Shown: piece by piece, positions 56,847 through 64,000 of the stretch
Layout: every line of letters begins with the position of its first letter
How positions within the stretch are numbered: the first letter of the stretch is position 1
NCBI GenBank assembly: GCA_016237705.1
Contig: CP066204.1
Span: forward strand, 816,001-880,000
DNA from: Aerococcaceae bacterium zg-252
Lineage (GTDB): Bacteria > Bacillota > Bacilli > Lactobacillales > Aerococcaceae
Direction: 5' to 3'
DNA length: 64,000 nt
Notes under the pieces: model-generated
What the model saw: the letters and a program-made list of their open reading frames with translations, nothing else
Database searches by the model: none
What the model was told of the DNA's origin: nothing
Position numbers and translations under genes: made by a program

Positions 56847-57527
56847 ATGAATACTTTAACAATTGCGATTGACGGGCCAGCATCTTCAGGTAAAAGTACG
56901 ATTGCTAAATTAATCGCTCAAAAATTAGGTATCACTTATATTGATACCGGTGCGATGTATCGTGGGGTTACACTTGCCGTATTAAGAAAGGGCATCGCTG
57001 TGACAGATGAGGAGAATATTTTAGCTTTATTACCACAATTAGAATTGAAGTTTAAATTAATAAATGGCATACAACATCTATTTTTAGGTACAGAAGATAT
57101 TAGCGAAGTGATTCGCTCAGTTGAAGTGACAGAAAATGTTTCGGCAGTGTCTGCAATTGAGGGGGTACGCAAACAACTTGTTTCGATGCAACAAGCAATG
57201 GCAAAGGAACAATCAGTTGTTATGGACGGACGTGATATTGGCACAGTCGTATTAAAGGACGCACCACATAAATTCTTCTTTGTAGCCAGTCCATTAGTTC
57301 GTGCTCAACGTCGTTTCAAGGAGAATATCGCAAAAGGATTGACTTCGCAAACATTAGAAGAAATTGAACAAGCGATTATTGAGCGTGATTACTTAGATTC
57401 CACAAGAGAACATAGTCCTTTAAAAAAAGCTGATGATGCGATTGAGATTGATACAAGTGAGATGACGATAGATGAAGTCGTTAATCGAGTGATTGTTGAA
57501 GTTGAAAATAAAACCAATAATAATTAA
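56847..57527 (+). CDS. cmk: Cytidylate kinase
   Basis: The 226-residue CMP/dCMP kinase has P-loop GPASSGKST (10-18), the GAMYRG substrate segment, MDGRDIGTVV and RDYLDSTREHSPLK. The ATG follows GAAAGGAAG. It lies upstream of rpsA, as in many Firmicutes, but separated by 277 bases of leader sequence. Confidence 0.97.
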   Translation: MNTLTIAIDGPASSGKSTIAKLIAQKLGITYIDTGAMYRGVTLAVLRKGIAVTDEENILALLPQLELKFKLINGIQHLFLGTEDISEVIRSVEVTENVSAVSAIEGVRKQLVSMQQAMAKEQSVVMDGRDIGTVVLKDAPHKFFFVASPLVRAQRRFKENIAKGLTSQTLEEIEQAIIERDYLDSTREHSPLKKADDAIEIDTSEMTIDEVVNRVIVEVENKTNNN

Positions 57528-57804
57528 TAGTTGAGTTAGAGGTTTTATCTATATAACTGATTAATAAACTGGGAGAAAAAACAATATTTTGATAATTGAA
57601 ATGCTAATTAAGAATCCCAATAGAAAAAAATTAGGCTGGTGCTAGAACTTTTTTTGAAAAAAATTCAAATTTTTGTTAAAAATGACTAATTTTTTAAGAA
57701 AGGTTACTAGACTTGACCACATAAATTTGTTACAATAATCATTGTAGGCTCTATATAGACATAGGGCGACAATTTTTTAGGTACTGCTTAGGAGGAACTG
57801 GTAG
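57528..57804. other. Intergenic and leader region before rpsA
   Basis: This is AT-rich sequence. TTGACC lies at 57713-57718 with a poor -10 near 57736. The predicted leader contains ACAATAATCATTGT, a palindrome near 57732-57745. No clear terminator follows cmk. The Shine-Dalgarno GGAGG before rpsA is strong. Confidence 0.4.
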
Positions 57805-59115
57805 ATGTCAGAAGTTGAAAAGACAGAAGTATTAGAAACAATGGAGGATGCGTTAGATAGCGTAATCGACATTAAAATTGGTGACACGGTTAAAGGAGAT
57901 GTATTAGCATTCGACGATAACCAAGTACGTGTTGCTATTAAGGAATCTGGAGGTTTAGAGGGTGTTATTCCTCGTAACGAACTTTCAGCAGCTCCGTTTA
58001 ATGAATTAACGGACGTTGTAAATATTGGTGATGAAATTGAATTAGTTGTTTTAAAACCAATTAAAGACAAAGAAAATGGTAATTATTTATTATCTAAAAA
58101 ACGTGTTGAATCACGCAAAGTATGGGTTGAATTAAAAGAAAAAGCTGATCGTGGCGAAACAATTGAAGCACCTGTTAAAGATGTTGTTAAAGGTGGTTTA
58201 GTTGTTGATGCTGGTGTTCGTGGTTTCGTACCAGCGTCAATGGTTGAAGATCACTTTGTAGAAGATTTCTCTGCTTACAAAGGTAAAACATTAGAATTTG
58301 CGATTGTTGAAGTAGATGCTAATGACAACCGTTTAATTTTATCTCATAAAGAAATCGCTAAAAAAGATCGTGAAGCTAAACGTGCTGAAGCATTATCTAA
58401 CTTAGCAGTAGATGCTGTTGTTGAAGGTAAAGTTGCTCGTTTAACTAACTTTGGTGCATTCATCGATTTAGGTGGTGTTGACGGTTTAGTACACATTAGC
58501 CGTATTTCTCATCAACATATCTCTAAACCAAGTGATGCATTAACAATTGGTGATACAGTACAAGTTAAAGTATTATCAATCGATGAAGAAAAAGGTCGTA
58601 TCTCATTATCAATTAAGGATACATTACCTGGGCCTTGGGATAACATTACTGAAAAAGCTGCAGAAGGTACTGAATTAACTGGTACAGTTAAACGATTAAC
58701 TGACTTCGGTGCATTCGTTGAAGTATTCCCTGGTGTTGAAGGATTAGTTCACGTTTCTCAAATTTCACATGAACATATTGCGAAACCTTCTGATAAATTA
58801 TCAGAAGGACAAGAAGTTCAAGTGAAAGTATTAAGTACAGATCCAGTTGAACAACGTCTATCATTATCAATTAAAGCTTTACAAGAAAAACCAGCTCGTC
58901 CTGAGGTAGAAGAGGGTGAAGAACGTCCAAACCGTACAGAACGTTTTGAACGTCAAGCTCGTCAAGCAGCTCCAAGACCTAAGCGTAATAACCAATCAGC
59001 TCGTAAAGCAAACAACAACACTCAAGCAGCAACTTATTCAGATTCAACTGATACAGGTTTCACTTTAGGTGATATGTTTGGTGATTTATTAGACAGCTTT
59101 ACAACTGAAAATTAA
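57805..59115 (+). CDS. rpsA: 30S ribosomal protein S1 homologue
   Basis: The 436-residue protein has four consecutive S1 (OB-fold) RNA-binding domains, at about 22-95, 110-175, 195-265 and 280-350. The last two repeat the KLTNFGAFIDLGGVDGLVHIS / RLTDFGAFVEVFPGVEGLVHVS pattern. An R/P/N-rich disordered C-terminal tail follows. Firmicutes S1 is shorter than the E. coli protein with six domains, and this layout matches. It helps initiate translation on structured mRNAs. Confidence 0.95.
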   Translation: MSEVEKTEVLETMEDALDSVIDIKIGDTVKGDVLAFDDNQVRVAIKESGGLEGVIPRNELSAAPFNELTDVVNIGDEIELVVLKPIKDKENGNYLLSKKRVESRKVWVELKEKADRGETIEAPVKDVVKGGLVVDAGVRGFVPASMVEDHFVEDFSAYKGKTLEFAIVEVDANDNRLILSHKEIAKKDREAKRAEALSNLAVDAVVEGKVARLTNFGAFIDLGGVDGLVHISRISHQHISKPSDALTIGDTVQVKVLSIDEEKGRISLSIKDTLPGPWDNITEKAAEGTELTGTVKRLTDFGAFVEVFPGVEGLVHVSQISHEHIAKPSDKLSEGQEVQVKVLSTDPVEQRLSLSIKALQEKPARPEVEEGEERPNRTERFERQARQAAPRPKRNNQSARKANNNTQAATYSDSTDTGFTLGDMFGDLLDSFTTEN

Positions 59116-59129
59116 TATATAATTTATTA

Positions 59130-59157
59130 GGGCTGTGACTCATGTCGCAGCCTTTTC
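59130..59157 (+). terminator. Terminator of rpsA
   Basis: GGCTGTGAC (59131-59139) pairs with GTCGCAGCC (59144-59152), with one mismatch, followed by TTTTC. Confidence 0.75.
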
Positions 59158-59160
59158 ATT

Positions 59161-59291
59161 CGAACGAACCAAAAAGAACAAGGTGAGAGAGAGGGCGTTC
59201 AGCCTTTGGACCACTGGAGGAAGTCTCTGGCGTGCGTGAAACGCACAGAAGCGACTTTTGAAGTGGATGACAAGACTGCCCGAACGAACCA
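59161..59291 (+). repeat. Dispersed structured repeat, copy 5 (tandem unit 1 plus preceding tail)
   Basis: A stray 3' tail (CGAACGAACCAAAAAGAAC, 59161-59179) precedes the copy, a relic of an earlier unit. Helices: CAGCCTTTG (59200-59208) with CAAGACTG (59271-59278), imperfect; CACT with AGTG; GAAGTC with GACTTT, one G-U; GTGCG with CGCAC. The whole unit recurs exactly 120 bases later. Confidence 0.75.
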
Positions 59292-59418
59292 AAAAGAACA
59301 AGGTGAGAGAGAGGGCGTTCAGCCTTGGACCACTGGAGAAAATCTCTGGCGTGCGAGAAACGCACAGAAGGGATTTTTGAAGTGGACGCCAAGGCTGCCC
59401 GAACGAACCAAAAATGGA
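59292..59418 (+). repeat. Dispersed structured repeat, copy 6 (tandem unit 2, der leader)
   Basis: Helices: CAGCCTTGG (59320-59328) with CCAAGGCTG (59389-59397), a perfect 9 bp; CACT with AGTG; AAAATC with GATTTT; GTGCG with CGCAC. The 3' end GAACGAACCAAAAAT runs directly into GGAGGTGA, the Shine-Dalgarno of der. Confidence 0.8.
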
Positions 59419-59428
59419 GGTGAATATA

Positions 59429-60742
59429 ATGAATATTCCAACAGTAGCTTTAGTAGGAAGACCGAATGTGGGGAAGTCGACCGTTTTTAATCGCTTAGTC
59501 GGTGAACGTGTTTCGATTGTAGAAGATTTTCCAGGTGTGACACGTGATAGAATCTATGCTGCTAGTGAATGGTTAGGTAAACCATTTCGTTTAATTGATA
59601 CTGGTGGTATTGAGATGATTGATGAGCCGATTATGAATCAAATTCGTTACCAAGCTGAAATCGCAATGGACGAAGCAGATGTTATTGTCTTTTTGACAAG
59701 TAGTCGAGAGGGTGTAACGGACGCTGATGAAGAGTTAGCACATTTTTTACATCGTACAAATAAACCAGTAGTATTAGCAGTTAATAAGACGGATAATCCT
59801 GAACAACGTCAAGAAATTTGGGATTTTTATTCATTAGGTCATGGAGATCCGTATCCAGTATCGGGAGTTCATGGGACAGGTTTTGGAGATTTGCTTGACG
59901 AAATCTTCCGTTTATTCCCTAAAGAAGAACAGGAAGCTGAAGTTGAAGAAACGATTAAATTCAGTTTTATCGGTAGACCAAATGTAGGCAAATCTAGTTT
60001 AGTTAATGCGATTTTAAAAGAACAGCGTGTGATTGTTTCCGATATGGAGGGAACGACGCGTGAAGCCGTCGATACTTATTTTACCAGTGAAACTGGACGT
60101 CATTTTACAATGATTGATACGGCTGGTATTCGTAAACGTGGTAAAGTATTTGAAAATACAGAAAAATACAGTGTATTACGTGCCTTATCAGCTATTGACC
60201 GTAGTGATGTAGTGTGTTTAGTTATTGATGCCGTAACTGGTATTCGTGAGCAAGATAAAAAAGTTGCAGGTTATGCATATGAAGCAGGTAAGGGTATAGT
60301 GATTTTAGTAAATAAATGGGACGCCGTTGATAAGTCAGATAATTTATTTGATGAATTTACTAAAAATATTCGTGCCCATTTCCAATACTTATCGTTTGCT
60401 CCGATATTATTTGTCAGTGCACATACTGGTCAGCGTTTGAATAAATTACCAGAATTATTAGAAATGATTTATGACAATCGTCATCGTCGTGTACAATCGT
60501 CTGTATTGAATGATGTTCTAATGGACGCTGTGGCAATGAACCCAACTCCAACGGATAAAGGTCGTCGCTTAAAGATTTACTATATGACACAAGTAGCAGT
60601 CAATCCACCTACTTTTGTGGCATTTGTTAATGATGTTGAATTGATGCATTTCAGTTACGAACGATTCTTAGAAAATCAGCTGAGAGAGTCTTTCTATTTT
60701 GAAGGGACGCCGATTCGCTTGATTACACGTGAACGACAATAA
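59429..60742 (+). CDS. der: Ribosome-assembly GTPase Der (EngA)
   Basis: The 437-residue protein has two GTPase domains, each with GRPNVGKS (10-17 and about 178-185), DTGGIE / DTAGIRKR G3 motifs and NKTD / NKWD G4 motifs, followed by a KH-like C-terminal domain. It helps 50S maturation. The ATG at 59429 follows GGAGGTGA; the ATG at 59414 is part of that site. Two structured repeat copies lie in its leader. Confidence 0.98.
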   Translation: MNIPTVALVGRPNVGKSTVFNRLVGERVSIVEDFPGVTRDRIYAASEWLGKPFRLIDTGGIEMIDEPIMNQIRYQAEIAMDEADVIVFLTSSREGVTDADEELAHFLHRTNKPVVLAVNKTDNPEQRQEIWDFYSLGHGDPYPVSGVHGTGFGDLLDEIFRLFPKEEQEAEVEETIKFSFIGRPNVGKSSLVNAILKEQRVIVSDMEGTTREAVDTYFTSETGRHFTMIDTAGIRKRGKVFENTEKYSVLRALSAIDRSDVVCLVIDAVTGIREQDKKVAGYAYEAGKGIVILVNKWDAVDKSDNLFDEFTKNIRAHFQYLSFAPILFVSAHTGQRLNKLPELLEMIYDNRHRRVQSSVLNDVLMDAVAMNPTPTDKGRRLKIYYMTQVAVNPPTFVAFVNDVELMHFSYERFLENQLRESFYFEGTPIRLITRERQ

Positions 60743-60891
60743 TTTTTATAAGATTGTTATAGAATTAACGGCTTATTAACAGGATTTACATTGATATTTT
60801 AAAGAATCTATGCTATTCTTTATAAAGAAATAACAATTGAAATTTATTTCGATTTAATGCTCGTATGAGTAATTTTAAGGAGGATGCACTA

Positions 60892-61167
60892 ATGGCAAAT
60901 AAGGCAGAATTAGTAGAAAAAGTAGTAGCAAAAACAAACTTAACTAAGAAAGATGTTACAGCAACAGTTGAAGCTTTATTCGAAGCAATTCAAGAAGAAT
61001 TATCAGCAGGAGAAAAAGTTCAATTAATCGGTTTTGGTACATTTGAAGTACGTGAGCGTGCAGCTCGTAAAGGACGTAATCCTCAAACTGGTGAAGAAAT
61101 TGAAATCGCAGCATCTAAAGTACCAGGATTCAAAGCTGGTAAAGCATTAAAAGACGCTGTTAAATAA
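60892..61167 (+). CDS. hup: DNA-binding protein HU
   Basis: The 91-residue nucleoid protein has the DNA-arm signature [24 protein letters not shown]. It bends and packs DNA as a dimer. I chose the ATG at 60892 after AAGGAGGATG; an ATG nine codons earlier lies upstream of the Shine-Dalgarno. Monocistronic, with a terminator at 61186. Confidence 0.98.
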   Translation: MANKAELVEKVVAKTNLTKKDVTATVEALFEAIQEELSAGEKVQLIGFGTFEVRERAARKGRNPQTGEEIEIAASKVPGFKAGKALKDAVK

Positions 61168-61185
61168 TTTAACATAGATAGATAT

Positions 61186-61231
61186 CAGTGTTGATGATAG
61201 GGAGTTGTCCTTGTTATCAACACTGTTTTTG
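61186..61231 (+). terminator. Terminator of hup
   Basis: CAGTGTTGAT (61186-61195) pairs perfectly with ATCAACACTG (61216-61225), followed by TTTTT. Confidence 0.85.
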
Positions 61232-61490
61232 TATTCAAAGACTATATTCTCCTGATACCTGAATTTCTAGCCCAATTAAACAGCACCACAACTTCTAGTG
61301 GAGACCCACTAAATATCTGGTGGGGAATTAAGCAATGAAATCAGACTGAAATTCGTAGGCATAATACGAATTTTAGTCTGATTCTTTTAATCGAACGTTC
61401 AGAATAATGAATGACAGGAAAAAATGTAACTATTTATTACAAAATATGAAAAAATGATTTTAAAATGATTTTAAAATATTTAAGAATGGA
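61232..61490. other. Intergenic region between hup and the LPXTG gene
   Basis: The stretch holds a small hairpin TAGTGG / CCACTA (61296-61311) with a third segment TGGTGGGG that could pair alternatively with CCCACT. A strong terminator follows: AATCAGACTGAAATTCGTA with TACGAATTTTAGTCTGATT (about 61339-61383), then CTTTT. A short transcript ending there is possible, but no promoter or reading frame is clear. Confidence 0.45.
61338..61389 (+). terminator. Strong terminator without an assigned upstream gene
   Basis: A 19-base arm on each side (one mismatch) with a short loop, followed by CTTTTAAT. It lies 107 bases after the hup terminator, so it either backs that one up or ends a small RNA. 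Confidence 0.75.
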
Positions 61491-61519
61491 TTGACGCATA
61501 TTTTTATTTGAATTATAAT
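61491..61519 (+). promoter_or_regulatory. Promoter of the repeat-leader LPXTG gene
   Basis: TTGACG (61491-61496) and TATAAT (61514-61519) with a 17-base spacer. The start point would fall around 61525-61527, at the first base of the tandem repeat. Confidence 0.8.
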
Positions 61520-61525
61520 TATATT

Positions 61526-61585
61526 ATGGTGTTGAAAGGCATGGTGTTGAAAGGCATGGTGTTGAAAGGCATGGTGTTGAAAGAC
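61526..61585 (+). repeat. Four tandem 15-bp repeats in the 5' leader
   Basis: The unit ATGGTGTTGAAAGGC occurs four times; the first three units are identical and the fourth ends GAC. Copy number could change by slippage, which would alter the leader of the LPXTG gene. Confidence 0.95.
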
Positions 61586-61594
61586 ACCAAATAA
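61526..61594 (+). CDS. Possible upstream peptide made of MVLKG repeats
   Basis: The repeats are in frame and open an ATG frame encoding (MVLKG)3-MVLKDTK and a TAA stop at 61592-61594. No Shine-Dalgarno precedes the first ATG; the predicted transcript start coincides with it, so translation could be leaderless. The stop lies just before the CCGGAGGG ribosome site of the LPXTG gene. Since 15 is a multiple of three, changes in copy number keep the frame. It may instead be a chance frame in a repeat. Confidence 0.35.
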   Translation: MVLKGMVLKGMVLKGMVLKDTK

Positions 61595-61617
61595 TATATT
61601 CCGGAGGGAAAAAGATT

Positions 61618-62688
61618 ATGAAGAAAAAATCTTTATTAGCCGCAACATTGTTAGCATCACAGTTAGTGATGTCAGCCGTATCAGCACAAGAAGAGACGAC
61701 ATTACCACCAGAAGTGTCAATCTCAGAGACATCTGAAAAAACTACCGTTAGTGAAACGACAACTCTTGAAGAAGAAGTGATTACAACTTCTGAAATGTCG
61801 ACAGCAGACACAACTTCTGAAATGCCAACATCACTAGAAGACAAAAAAGAAGAACCAAAAACCGAAGATAAAGTGGAGACATTCCAATTTAGAATCGGTG
61901 TTATGGTTGACAACTCAGCAGTAGAAGAAGGAATTAAAGGTGCTACTGTTATTATTAAAGATTCAAATGGTAAACAAATTGGTTCTTTCAAAACAGGTGC
62001 ATCGGGATACATCACGCTAAGTGCTCGTAAAGGTGCTAAATTAACGTATGAATTAGCAGACTTCCCTGCAGGTTATGAGATAGTAAAAGGTGAAGCCGTC
62101 TCATATCAAACAACACGTACTTTTGAAGTAGGCGAACGTTTTGGTGAAACTTATAGAATCTCTCTTAGAAAGCTAGACACAACAACTCCCGCACCAGCTG
62201 AAAACAAACCAGAAGTTAAACCTGAAGACAAACAAGATGTTCCTGATAACTCAAAAGAAGGAACTGTTGCTAAAGAAGTTGACAACAAAAAAGACGACAA
62301 AAAAGAAGCTGAGAAATCAGATTCTGATGTTCGTAAAGAGTTATTAGCAACGATTGATGCATCTAAATTAAGCGACAAACAAAAAGAAGAATTAGCAGTT
62401 GAAGTCTCAATGGCTGAAAAACGTGAAGATTTAGCAAAATTAGCGATGAAAGTTAAAGAAATGACACAAGTTTCAGAAACAACACAAATTTCAGAAACAA
62501 CAGTAGCTCCAAAAGCTGACACTAAACAAGAAGAAACTAGAAAAGTGGAAGTTAAGAAAGAAGAAGCTAAACAAGCAGCTTTACCAAAAACAGGTGAAGC
62601 AACTTCATTTGCTGCATTAGCATTGGCAGTATTATCTGTAGTTGCAGGTGCTTTATTAGTAGCTCCACGTTTCAAAAAACAAAAGTAA
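61618..62688 (+). CDS. LPXTG cell-wall-anchored protein with a Cna-B-like domain
   Basis: The 356-residue surface protein has a signal peptide ending near SAVSAQE, a T/E/S-rich region, a prealbumin-like (Cna-B/SpaA-type) domain at about 83-183 (VEEGIKGATVIIKDSNGK ... GYITLSARKGAKLTYELADFPAGYEI), a K/E/D-rich spacer and the sorting signal LPKTG (322-326) with a hydrophobic tail and KKQK. It is sortase-anchored to the peptidoglycan. Its leader holds the four 15-bp repeats. The Shine-Dalgarno is GGAGGG. A terminator follows at 62711. Confidence 0.9.
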   Translation: MKKKSLLAATLLASQLVMSAVSAQEETTLPPEVSISETSEKTTVSETTTLEEEVITTSEMSTADTTSEMPTSLEDKKEEPKTEDKVETFQFRIGVMVDNSAVEEGIKGATVIIKDSNGKQIGSFKTGASGYITLSARKGAKLTYELADFPAGYEIVKGEAVSYQTTRTFEVGERFGETYRISLRKLDTTTPAPAENKPEVKPEDKQDVPDNSKEGTVAKEVDNKKDDKKEAEKSDSDVRKELLATIDASKLSDKQKEELAVEVSMAEKREDLAKLAMKVKEMTQVSETTQISETTVAPKADTKQEETRKVEVKKEEAKQAALPKTGEATSFAALALAVLSVVAGALLVAPRFKKQK

Positions 62689-62710
62689 TTGAATACAAAT
62701 AAGTAAATTC

Positions 62711-62746
62711 AAAAGTGCTGATAGTTTGACTATCAGTGCTTTTTTA
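62711..62746 (+). terminator. Terminator of the LPXTG gene
   Basis: AAGTGCTGATAGT pairs with ACTATCAGTGCTT (one G-U), followed by TTTTTT. Confidence 0.85.
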
Positions 62747-62763
62747 GGATAATCGTGCAATAG

Positions 62764-62784
62764 CGGACATCATTTCAGCTCTTA
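62764..62784 (+). repeat. Truncated 3' relic of the dispersed structured repeat
   Basis: GGACATCATTTCAGCTC matches the 3' arm of copies 3 and 4 (GGACGTCATTTCAGCTC) with one change. No 5' half remains. Confidence 0.5.
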
Positions 62785-62794
62785 CCTAAATACC

Positions 62795-62828
62795 AAAAAT
62801 GAGTGATGTATCTCAATCACTCATTTTT
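62795..62828. terminator. Bidirectional terminator
   Basis: AAAAATGAGTGAT pairs perfectly with ATCACTCATTTTT; it serves mainly the minus-strand DUF1189 gene. Confidence 0.85.
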
Positions 62829-62838
62829 GGCTATCACA

Positions 62839-63858
62839 TTATTCATTTTCTTCATCATTCTCTGAATCCATATTTTTTAAATGTTCCAGTATCTTTTTCT
62901 CTGCATCATTTAATGCGTCTAATTCGTGTCTGCTTGGGTTAGCATGATTCATGTCTTTTTTAATGTCATCATCTGTTAAGTAATCTAACTCTGAAAATTC
63001 TTGTGCGAATTCGTCAAAATTCGCTGATTCATTTTTAGACATTTCCATTAACAAGGCTTTTACATAGTCTGTATGTCGGTGCATCATATAATAGAGTAAA
63101 CCGATAAAGGTAGTGGCAAGTAAGAAGAAACTTCCGATAAAGCCAGGAATAATAAATTTTGCGAGTTCAATAATGATTAATGGTAAAAAGCTAATCGCAA
63201 TAGCCAATTTTAGCCGTTGTTTAAATTTAAAAGGACTGGTTAAATTGCGATTGATAGAACTTGCTAAAATTGCAAGCACGAACATCTCTAACCAATAAAC
63301 AAAGAAAGCAATCACTAAATACGTTAACCATTGTGTAATCATCACTGTAGTGGTACGTGTGGTTAAAAGGGTTAGATAGTCAAGGAGTAATTGTTTACTC
63401 AAGAAACCAGTTGCATGATTGCCTAGACGGTATAAATTACTGCCGACAGATGCAATGGTTTGGTCTTTAAACATATACAGACTGATAAAAATAGAAGTGT
63501 CAATCATCTCATTTTTTGCTTTATCAATTGGCACTTTATTAAGCGTTCCGTCACTTTCCACACTGTCATCAATAACTAATTGAAAGGTTTTCGATTGATA
63601 GTAGAGTGGTTTTTCATCAGTCGCTAATTTTAGTTTGCCTTGTTCATAGGTATAATTTGGCACATATTTTGCTGCATCACTAATATTATTTGCAATCTCT
63701 TGGAAAGCAGGCTGTCCAAGTATCGTCATTGTAATGGATAAGAATAAGATAGCAGCAAGTGCGATTTGCCATATTTGCTTAAATTTTACTGCGACAATTT
63801 GAATAAATAGACGTGGCTCCCGATAGGCTTTATATAAAAATTTAAAAATATTTTTCAT
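62839..63858 (-). CDS. DUF1189 family membrane protein
   Basis: The 339-residue protein has a first hydrophobic helix (about 30-50), an extracytoplasmic part (about 60-155) and a cluster of three to four helices (about 170-270), then an acidic cytoplasmic tail. This is the DUF1189 layout. Function is unknown. The start at 63858 follows GAGG at six bases. An ATG at 63870 overlaps the stop of the upstream gene (TAATG). It forms an operon with the YfhO-like gene. Confidence 0.85.
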   Translation of the reverse strand: MKNIFKFLYKAYREPRLFIQIVAVKFKQIWQIALAAILFLSITMTILGQPAFQEIANNISDAAKYVPNYTYEQGKLKLATDEKPLYYQSKTFQLVIDDSVESDGTLNKVPIDKAKNEMIDTSIFISLYMFKDQTIASVGSNLYRLGNHATGFLSKQLLLDYLTLLTTRTTTVMITQWLTYLVIAFFVYWLEMFVLAILASSINRNLTSPFKFKQRLKLAIAISFLPLIIIELAKFIIPGFIGSFFLLATTFIGLLYYMMHRHTDYVKALLMEMSKNESANFDEFAQEFSELDYLTDDDIKKDMNHANPSRHELDALNDAEKKILEHLKNMDSENDEENE

Positions 63859-63869
63859 TGGATACCTCA

Positions 63870-64000
63870 TTAATTTTTAGTTTTCACTTTTAATCGTCGA
63901 GTGTTCAAGATGATGAATCCGACGATTCCAAACATACTTAACATAGTACCATAATATATGGATTTTGGGAAATAATGCATCGTAATTTGATGACTTCCTT
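63870..64000 (-). CDS. C-terminal end of a polytopic membrane protein, YfhO-like (partial)
   Basis: The window ends inside this gene, so only its last 42 residues are visible: GSHQITMHYFPKSIYYGTMLS and a hydrophobic helix ending in NTRRLKVKTKN. The pattern (short beta stretch, one last transmembrane helix, basic end) is like the C-terminus of YfhO-family membrane proteins. The stop at 63870-63872 lies next to the DUF1189 gene start, so both are in one operon. Confidence 0.6.
   Translation of the reverse strand, partial: GSHQITMHYFPKSIYYGTMLSMFGIVGFIILNTRRLKVKTKN

Noticed and set aside
59206-59490. Reading frame through repeat copies 5 and 6 (MDHWRKSLACVKRT...), with similar frames at 40979 and 2583
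   Set aside because: The frames arise from the structured repeat. They have no Shine-Dalgarno of their own, run into the der, mnmA or oxidoreductase genes upstream of the proper starts, and the repeats vary in a way that keeps base pairing rather than protein sequence.
61526-61585. CRISPR-like array
   Set aside because: The four 15-bp units are contiguous without spacers and no cas genes are present.
61524-62015. Antisense frame ending in repeated CLSTP
   Set aside because: It is the complement of the 15-bp repeats and the LPXTG gene; no ribosome site or promoter supports it.
62151-62675. Long minus-strand frame opposite the LPXTG gene
   Set aside because: It is low-complexity S/A/T sequence complementary to K/E/T-rich spacer codons; a shadow frame.

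Overview
The window is an AT-rich chromosomal segment of a low-GC Gram-positive coccus or rod of the order Lactobacillales. Pointers to this are the strong Shine-Dalgarno sites, two LPXTG sortase substrates, an ECF riboflavin S-component under an FMN riboswitch, a TrpXYZ-type importer, the cysteine desulfurase-DUF1831-MnmA trio, floA/nfeD, and 6S RNA beside rarA. The gene mix would suit the Aerococcaceae or Carnobacteriaceae, but I cannot assign a genus from sequence alone. No prophage, insertion sequence, CRISPR array, rRNA or tRNA is visible. Most of the window is core genome.

Layout. 0-9.2 kb: a small secreted-type peptide gene, lepA, a GH109-like oxidoreductase, a YitT membrane protein, ackA, a luciferase-like monooxygenase and an LPXTG coiled-coil protein. 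9.3-21.5 kb: a thioredoxin-like/lipoprotein/zinc-ribbon trio, riboswitch-ribU, a ferredoxin, a LysM protein, oatA, a trp-attenuator-controlled ABC importer, a formate/nitrite channel, an orphan OppA and trxA. 21.7-33.7 kb: an unrecognised 563-aa membrane protein, nfeD-floA, a Na/Pi transporter, a PAP2 phosphatase, an aromatic acid exporter-like protein, an amino-acid ABC importer, an SDR and a DUF2974 hydrolase. 33.8-42.2 kb: rpsB-tsf, pyrH, a UDG-family protein, 6S RNA and rarA, and the thiouridylation operon ending in mnmA. 42.3-53.7 kb: a CPBP membrane protein behind a poly-T promoter, a vitamin B6 module, thrC, an M4 metalloprotease, a second YitT, yidC, tcdA, a TatD hydrolase and acylphosphatase. 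54-64 kb: ftsK, cmk, rpsA, der, hup, a repeat-preceded LPXTG protein, a DUF1189 protein and the C-terminus of a YfhO-like protein.

The genes form translation and ribosome-assembly units (lepA, rpsB-tsf, rpsA, der), tRNA modification (cysteine desulfurase-mnmA, tcdA), nucleotide metabolism (pyrH, cmk), envelope functions (oatA, yidC, two sortase substrates, floA) and nutrient uptake (riboflavin, vitamin B6, tryptophan, amino acids, phosphate, formate).

The most unusual feature is a family of about 120-bp structured repeats: six near-full copies, in one single-copy site upstream of the oxidoreductase, one in the ackA 3' region, and two exact 120-bp tandem pairs before mnmA and der, plus two 3' relics. 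Helix arms change sequence between copies while staying complementary, and three copies end directly at the Shine-Dalgarno of the next gene. Other regulatory finds are a 17-T tract forming a promoter spacer (candidate phase variation), an in-frame 4 x 15-bp repeat encoding a possible leaderless upstream peptide before an LPXTG gene, and a classical Trp leader-peptide attenuator followed by a second terminator.
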